Of a DNA stretch of 64,000 bases, positions 59,796-64,000 are shown one piece after another. The notes beneath the pieces are model-generated. The model had not been told where the DNA came from, searched no databases, and was given only the letters and a program-made list of their open reading frames with translations. The DNA lies in NCBI GenBank assembly GCA_052145115.1, contig JBKQPG010000033.1, forward strand, positions 1-64,000, in the 5' to 3' direction. The position numbers and the translations under genes are program-made. Numbering within the stretch: position 1 is the stretch's first letter; each line of letters starts with the position of its first letter. This DNA comes from CAIVVT01 sp052145115 (GTDB lineage Bacteria > Acidobacteriota > Terriglobia > Bryobacterales > Bryobacteraceae).

Positions 59796-60698
59796 TCAGT
59801 GTGCACCGGAGCCGAGGTCGGGCGCGGGCCGGCGCGGGAAGAACCGCCGCCGCAGGATGCCGGCAAATCGCACCAGGATGCCGCTGGAAACATAGGAAGT
59901 GGCGAGCAGCAGTAAGAAGATCTGGGAGAAATTCCAGATGGCGTAAATCGCGATGCCCAGAACGACCACGGTGAGCGGAGAGCGGGGGCGCAGCAGGTTG
60001 AGGTCCTTGAAGCTGCGATAGCGCCACAGGCAGATCATCAGGAAGGAGAGCAGGGCCAGCAGCGCCAGCCAGGCGCAAACCAGCGGCCAGTACATCAACG
60101 GCTGAGAACCGAAAAAGTAGACTAGCGCCGCCACCATCGCCGCGGCCGCCGGGATGGGAAGGCCGACGAAATATTTGCGGTCGGGGCGGCCCGGATTGCG
60201 CGGCACCGGATTCTCGGTGACATTAAAACGCGCCAGTCGCGCCGCACCGCACAACACGAAGGCGAAGACCAGGAAGTAGCCCGCCTCGACAATGTAACGG
60301 CGCAGTGGCTCGGGCGTCGAAACGTCCAGGAACAGGAAGCCCCACACGAAGCCCAGCACCGCCGGGGCGATGCCGAAGCTGATAACGTCGGCCAGTGAAT
60401 CGAGTTCGCGGCCGAATTCGCTGGCCGTATTCGTCAGCCGGGCAATGCGGCCGTCAAGGCCGTCCAGGAAGACCGCGACGCCGATGGCCTTGGCGGCCAG
60501 TTCGAAGTGCGAATTGAAACCGTAATGGCCGCCGGAGGCGTACAGCGCGCCTTCGATCGACTGCAGGATCGCTAGAAAACCGAGATACAGGTTCCCGGCA
60601 GTGAACAGGGTCGGCAGGGCGTAGGCGGCACGGCGGGGACGGCGCTCGGGCGATTTCGGATCGACCAGGCGCTCGCGCAGATTGAGGCGTGGCAGCAT
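59796..60698 (-). CDS. pssA: CDP-diacylglycerol-serine O-phosphatidyltransferase
   Basis: It makes phosphatidylserine from CDP-diacylglycerol and serine. The CDP-alcohol phosphatidyltransferase motif is complete: DGLDGRIARLTNTASEFGRELDSLADVISFG, fitting D-G-x2-A-R-x8-G-x3-D-x3-D. Several membrane helices follow (YFLVFAFVLCGAARLARF and the three near the C-terminus). I start at the ATG at 60698 (MLPRLNLRERLVDPKSPERRPRRAAYALPTLFTAGNLYLG), 4 bp after psd. With psd it forms the phosphatidylethanolamine pathway. Confidence 0.93.
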   Translation of the reverse strand: MLPRLNLRERLVDPKSPERRPRRAAYALPTLFTAGNLYLGFLAILQSIEGALYASGGHYGFNSHFELAAKAIGVAVFLDGLDGRIARLTNTASEFGRELDSLADVISFGIAPAVLGFVWGFLFLDVSTPEPLRRYIVEAGYFLVFAFVLCGAARLARFNVTENPVPRNPGRPDRKYFVGLPIPAAAAMVAALVYFFGSQPLMYWPLVCAWLALLALLSFLMICLWRYRSFKDLNLLRPRSPLTVVVLGIAIYAIWNFSQIFLLLLATSYVSSGILVRFAGILRRRFFPRRPAPDLGSGAH

Positions 60699-60702
60699 GA
60701 CG

Positions 60703-61314
60703 CTAACCCTCGGCCGTCGTACGGCGCGCCAGCACCGTGGCTCCAGCCTTGACGCGCTGGCCCTCGTGTACCTCGACCCTCCATTCGGGGCCCAAGTCGA
60801 CGTCCACACGCGAACCGAACTGGATCAGGCCGATGCGCTCGCCGGTGGTGACGTAATCGCCGGGCTTGACGCGGCACACGATGCGCCGCGCGAGCAGGCC
60901 GGCGATCTGCGAGAAGGTGACGCGCACGCCATCGCGCGATTCCACGGTGAGCGTGTTGCGCTCGTTGGCGTACGACGCTTCGTCGCGGCTGGCGGCCATG
61001 AAGCGGCCCGGGCTATAGGTCACGTCCACCACCTTGCCGCCGATGGGCGTGCGGTTGACATGCACGTCGAGCAGGCTCATGAAGATGCACACCTGGGCCG
61101 ATTCAGGCTTGTGGCGCAGGCATACGATCTTGCCATCGGCCGGCGCAACGGCGACCGGACCGCGCGGAATGGCGCGCTCGGGATCGCGGAAGAACCACAG
61201 GCAAAACAGGCCGACAAGGATCACCGGCAGGGCGGCCCACGGTGACACCAACAGCCATAGCGCCAAGCCCACGACCGCAGCGACAATGCCGTAATAAGCG
61301 CCCGTTGCAACCAT
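60703..61314 (-). CDS. psd: Phosphatidylserine decarboxylase (short, PSD-A type)
   Basis: It converts phosphatidylserine to phosphatidylethanolamine. Autocleavage at the FGS of LIQFGSRVDVDLG produces the pyruvoyl group. Other features are two membrane helices at the N-terminus, WFFRDPERAIPRG, APADGKIV and the metal-independent catalytic region FMSLLDVHVNRTPIGGKV. At 203 residues it is the short bacterial type. pssA follows 4 bp downstream. Confidence 0.93.
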   Translation of the reverse strand: MVATGAYYGIVAAVVGLALWLLVSPWAALPVILVGLFCLWFFRDPERAIPRGPVAVAPADGKIVCLRHKPESAQVCIFMSLLDVHVNRTPIGGKVVDVTYSPGRFMAASRDEASYANERNTLTVESRDGVRVTFSQIAGLLARRIVCRVKPGDYVTTGERIGLIQFGSRVDVDLGPEWRVEVHEGQRVKAGATVLARRTTAEG

Positions 61315-61346
61315 CCGACGAAGGGGCCGAAAATGGCCCCAACTTT

Positions 61347-62507
61347 TTATTGTCCCAGATGGCGCACGAGCAGGGCCAGCAGCGCGGCGCGGGGCGCCAG
61401 GCAGGCCTCGAGCAGCGATTCGTGCGGCGCGTGCAGGCCCTCGCCGACAGCGCCGATGCCGTCCAGCGTGGGAACGCCCTGCGTGGCGGTGAAGTTGCCG
61501 TCGGAGCCGCCGCCGCTCGAGCTTTCCTCGAGTTCCAGACCCAATTCCCGACGGGCGATGGAGCGCGCCGCGCGGAATAACGCCGCCCCTTGTGCCGTGC
61601 GCTCCATCGGCGGACGGTTCAAACCGCCGCTGATTTCGAGCCTGCAGCGCGCGTCGAAGGGCGTCAAGGCGCGGAAGCGGCGGTCGAGGCGCGCGGCGTC
61701 ACCCAGGCGCGCCACGCGCACGTCCACCTCGGCTTCGGCCGCGGCTGCGACGACGTTGCTGCGCGAGCCGCCGGAGATAACGCCGGGGTTCACGGTGATG
61801 CCTTTCTTCAAATCGGTGAAAGAGGTCAGTACGCCGATCTGCCGCGCCAGTTCGACGATCGCGCTGGCGCCCGCGGCGAAGTCCACGCCGGCGTGAGCGG
61901 CGCGGCCGCTGACGGCCAGATGATAGATGCCGACACCCTTGCGGGCCGTCTTCAGCTTGCCCTCCAGGCCGGTTGAGGGCTCCAGAACCAGCACCGCGCG
62001 CGCGGCTCGCGCCAGGGCCTCGGTACGCGCGCGCGAACCCGTGCTGCCCACCTCTTCGTCGCTCACCACCCATAGGCGGATCTTGCGCCCCAGCGGCAAC
62101 TCCAGCGCCTGGAGCGCCTTCAGAGCGTAGATGAACAGCGCCAACCCGCCCTTCATATCCAGCACGCCGGGGCCCCACAGGCGGCCTTCGGCGCGGCGGA
62201 AGGGCATCTCGCGCAACGTGCCCAGGCGCCACACCGTGTCGGCGTGGCCGACGGCCAGAATGGGACCGCGGCGCTTGCGGCGCGGCCCCGGCAGGTCGAA
62301 TTCGAGCAGCAGATTGCGGCCCCGGCCGCGGATCGCACTGGGATAGAAGCGCGCCCGGGCGAAACCGCCCAGCCGGCTGGCCAGCATTTCCTGAAAGCGG
62401 TTCACCGCGGCCCCGTCGTCGCTGGGCGATTCACACTCCACGAACTCTCGCAAGAGCGCGATCAGCTCCTCGCGCCGGGCCTCGATCCACGCCTGCACCG
62501 GGTTCAT
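61347..62507 (-). CDS. M20 family metallopeptidase (carboxypeptidase G2-like)
   Basis: About 386 residues. Zinc-site motifs appear in order: VGHADTVW, VLDMKGGLALFIYAL, VVSDEEVGSTGSR, VLVLEPSTG and a C-terminal DGIGAVGEGLHAPHES. The dimerisation lid runs at about 190-300 (GKLKTARKGVGIYHLAVSGRAAHAG). This resembles CPG2/glutamate carboxypeptidase-type enzymes that release a C-terminal acidic residue or deacylate amino acids; the substrate is unknown. I use the ATG at 62507, 7 nt after GGGAG. It is divergent from fabZ. Confidence 0.88.
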   Translation of the reverse strand: MNPVQAWIEARREELIALLREFVECESPSDDGAAVNRFQEMLASRLGGFARARFYPSAIRGRGRNLLLEFDLPGPRRKRRGPILAVGHADTVWRLGTLREMPFRRAEGRLWGPGVLDMKGGLALFIYALKALQALELPLGRKIRLWVVSDEEVGSTGSRARTEALARAARAVLVLEPSTGLEGKLKTARKGVGIYHLAVSGRAAHAGVDFAAGASAIVELARQIGVLTSFTDLKKGITVNPGVISGGSRSNVVAAAAEAEVDVRVARLGDAARLDRRFRALTPFDARCRLEISGGLNRPPMERTAQGAALFRAARSIARRELGLELEESSSGGGSDGNFTATQGVPTLDGIGAVGEGLHAPHESLLEACLAPRAALLALLVRHLGQ

Positions 62508-62552
62508 GATTCGTCTCCCGCTCCTGGTCCCTGCTAGAATAACGCTTTCGCC

Positions 62553-63020
62553 ATGGTAGTCCTCGAAAATATCGAGATCCGGGATATCCTGCCGCACCGG
62601 TTTCCATTTCTGCTGGTGGACCGGATCGTGGAAATGGAGCCCGATCGCATTGTCGGCATCAAGAACGTGACCGCCAACGAGCCCTTCTTCGCCGGCCACT
62701 TCCCCGACTTCCCGGTCATGCCCGGTGTGCTGATTGTCGAGGCCATGGCGCAGGTGGCGGGCATCCGGGTGCTCTTCGACGTGCCCGACCGCGCTAGCAA
62801 GCTGGTGCTGTTCGCCTCGATCGAGGAGGCCAAGTTCCGCAAGCCCGTGCTGCCCGGCGACACGCTGCGCATCGACATGAAGATCCTCAAGAAGAAGGCC
62901 ACGGCGGTGAAGGCCCAGGGCGTGGCGACCGTCGACGGCGTGGTGGTGGCCGAGGCCACCGTGATGTGCATCGTCTCCGACCGGCCTTCCAAGCCCGCCG
63001 CGCCACGCCTAAGCGATTAG
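62553..63020 (+). CDS. fabZ: 3-hydroxyacyl-ACP dehydratase FabZ
   Basis: A 155-residue hot-dog-fold dehydratase of fatty acid synthesis. The catalytic His and Glu lie in GHFPDFPVMPGVLIVEAMAQ, and the N-terminus (IRDILPHRFPFLLVDRIVEMEPDRIVGIKNVTANEPFF) is standard. It is followed by lpxA, the usual partner, because both use 3-hydroxyacyl-ACP. The gap to lpxA is 12 bp. Confidence 0.96.
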   Translation: MVVLENIEIRDILPHRFPFLLVDRIVEMEPDRIVGIKNVTANEPFFAGHFPDFPVMPGVLIVEAMAQVAGIRVLFDVPDRASKLVLFASIEEAKFRKPVLPGDTLRIDMKILKKKATAVKAQGVATVDGVVVAEATVMCIVSDRPSKPAAPRLSD

Positions 63021-63032
63021 GAGCGCCGCGCG

Positions 63033-63809
63033 ATGGCGATTCATCCCACGGCCATCGTCGACCCGGCGGCTCGCATCCATCCCGACGCGGAGATCGGGCC
63101 GTACTGCATCGTCGGCGCGGAGGTGGAGATCGGGGCCCGCACCCGGCTGATGGCGAACCTGTATCTGGAGGGGCCGGCGTGGATCGGCGAGGACAACCTC
63201 TTCTACCCCTATGCGACCGTTGGCGTGGCGTCGCAGGACATGAAGTACCGCGGCGAGCGCGCCGAGACGCGCATCGGCAATCGCAACCGCATCCGTGAAT
63301 TCGTCTCCATCCACCGCGGCACCCAGGGCGGCGGACTCGTGACCCGCATCGGCGACGATAACCTGATCATGGCCTACGCCCACATCGCGCACGACGCCGA
63401 CATCGGCAGCCACTGCATCCTGGGCAACGCGGTGACCATGGCCGGGCACGTGACCATCGGGGACTGGGCGATTGTGGAGGCCTTCACCGGGGTGCACCAG
63501 TTCTGCCGCATCGGCCAGCACGCCTTCGTGGGCGGCTACAGCGTGCTGACGCAGGATGTGCTGCCGTATTCGCAGACCGTCACGCCGCGCGAGTCGAAGG
63601 TCTTCGGCGAGAACAAAGTCGGCCTGAAGCGGCGCGGCTTCTCGGGCGATTCGATCGAGCGGCTGCACAAAGCCTTCCGGCTGCTGACGAGCGCCGGGCT
63701 CAACACGTCGCAGGCGCTGGAGCAGATCCAGGCCGAAACGCCGCCGTGCGTGGAAGTGGACGAGCTGATCGCGTTCATCCGCTCGGCCCAACGCGGGTTC
63801 ATCAAGTGA
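63033..63809 (+). CDS. lpxA: UDP-N-acetylglucosamine acyltransferase
   Basis: First enzyme of lipid A synthesis; it moves a 3-hydroxyacyl chain from ACP to UDP-GlcNAc. The left-handed beta-helix hexapeptide repeats are plain from IHPTAIVDPAARIHPDAEIGPYCIVGAEVEIGA onward. The active-site segment INRNRIREFVSIHRGT-type sequence appears as NRIREFVSIHRGTQGGG, and the catalytic histidine is in MAYAHIAHDADIG. The helical C-terminus includes FRLLTSAGLNTSQALEQI. It is 258 residues, and its stop overlaps the lpxI start (GTGA). Confidence 0.95.
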   Translation: MAIHPTAIVDPAARIHPDAEIGPYCIVGAEVEIGARTRLMANLYLEGPAWIGEDNLFYPYATVGVASQDMKYRGERAETRIGNRNRIREFVSIHRGTQGGGLVTRIGDDNLIMAYAHIAHDADIGSHCILGNAVTMAGHVTIGDWAIVEAFTGVHQFCRIGQHAFVGGYSVLTQDVLPYSQTVTPRESKVFGENKVGLKRRGFSGDSIERLHKAFRLLTSAGLNTSQALEQIQAETPPCVEVDELIAFIRSAQRGFIK

Positions 63810-64000
63810 GATACGGGCTGATCGCCGGCAGCGGCCGCTTTCCGGTGCTGGCGCTGGAAACGGCGCGGGCGCTGGGCCATGAAGTGGTTGTGCTGGCGAT
63901 CCGCGACAATGCGCCGCCGGAAGTCGAGACGCTGGGCGTGGCATGCCACTGGCTGACCATCGCCGAGCTGAGCCGGCTGATCGACATCCTGCACGCGGAG
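63806..64000 (+). CDS. lpxI: UDP-2,3-diacylglucosamine pyrophosphatase LpxI (5' part only)
   Basis: The window ends inside this gene. A GTG start overlaps the lpxA stop (GTGA). The visible 65 residues begin RYGLIAGSGRFPVLALETARALGHEVVVLAIRD and continue to WLTIAELSRLIDILHAE. This matches the DUF1009/LpxI N-terminus, not LpxH, which has metallophosphatase motifs. LpxI hydrolyses UDP-diacylglucosamine to lipid X, the fourth step of lipid A synthesis. The gene order fabZ-lpxA-lpxI supports the call. Confidence 0.85.
   Translation, partial: MRYGLIAGSGRFPVLALETARALGHEVVVLAIRDNAPPEVETLGVACHWLTIAELSRLIDILHAE

Overview
This window is a GC-rich bacterial chromosome segment, most likely from an acidobacterium related to Solibacter or Bryobacter (inference). 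The pointers are a very large Oar-like TonB-dependent receptor with an N-terminal carboxypeptidase-regulatory-like domain, many Tat-type sugar and uroporphyrinogen-decarboxylase-like proteins, Gfo/Idh/MocA oxidoreductases, an S9 oligopeptidase, a didermal lipid A set (fabZ-lpxA-lpxI, lptE) and frequent TTG/GTG starts.

Layout. 237-11176 (minus) is an aromatic amino acid operon read as trpC-trpF-trpB ... trpA-chorismate mutase-aroF-tyrA, followed by a URO-D-like gene and an aldose epimerase. It is split between trpB and trpA by about 3 kb of lower-GC accessory DNA. That DNA holds a DUF262 gene overlapping a HEPN gene (plus strand), a DUF433/DUF5615 toxin-antitoxin pair (minus), and a short remnant of a second trpB 3' end. 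Upstream of trpC (11460-13327) lies an AbiE-type pair in convergent orientation, with two related palindromes upstream of the antitoxin gene. 13721-25218 carries two TonB-dependent receptors, an APC permease, a six-hairpin glycosidase-like protein, a DUF58 protein and two orphan AT-rich genes. 25348-35514 is carbohydrate related (GH67N-like protein, xylulokinase, ROK kinase, oxidoreductase, sugar isomerase), with an S9 peptidase and an HNH-like protein. 35773-40288 is a PDZ-containing membrane histidine kinase and a sigma-54 response regulator behind a good -24/-12 promoter. 40349-45504 holds a second URO-D-like protein, a possible PD-(D/E)XK protein and three sugar-metabolism enzymes.

45610-50870 contains a UvrC-like protein without a nuclease C-terminus, a possible 28-residue leader ORF, two MacB-type permeases and a YheT hydrolase. 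From 51074 the window is housekeeping: tRNA-Arg(CCT), dnaE, accA, a candidate small RNA with a strong terminator, rpsT, holA, lptE, an Asd-like protein lacking the expected cysteine motif, pssA, psd, an M20 peptidase, then fabZ-lpxA-lpxI running off the end.

The best candidate for an underexplored system is the DUF262-HEPN pair (5713-7328), which sits in a stack of defence-type modules inserted in the trp operon. The trpB remnant, the duplicated DUF58 start region and the repeat inside trpA are traces of insertion or duplication visible in the sequence itself.
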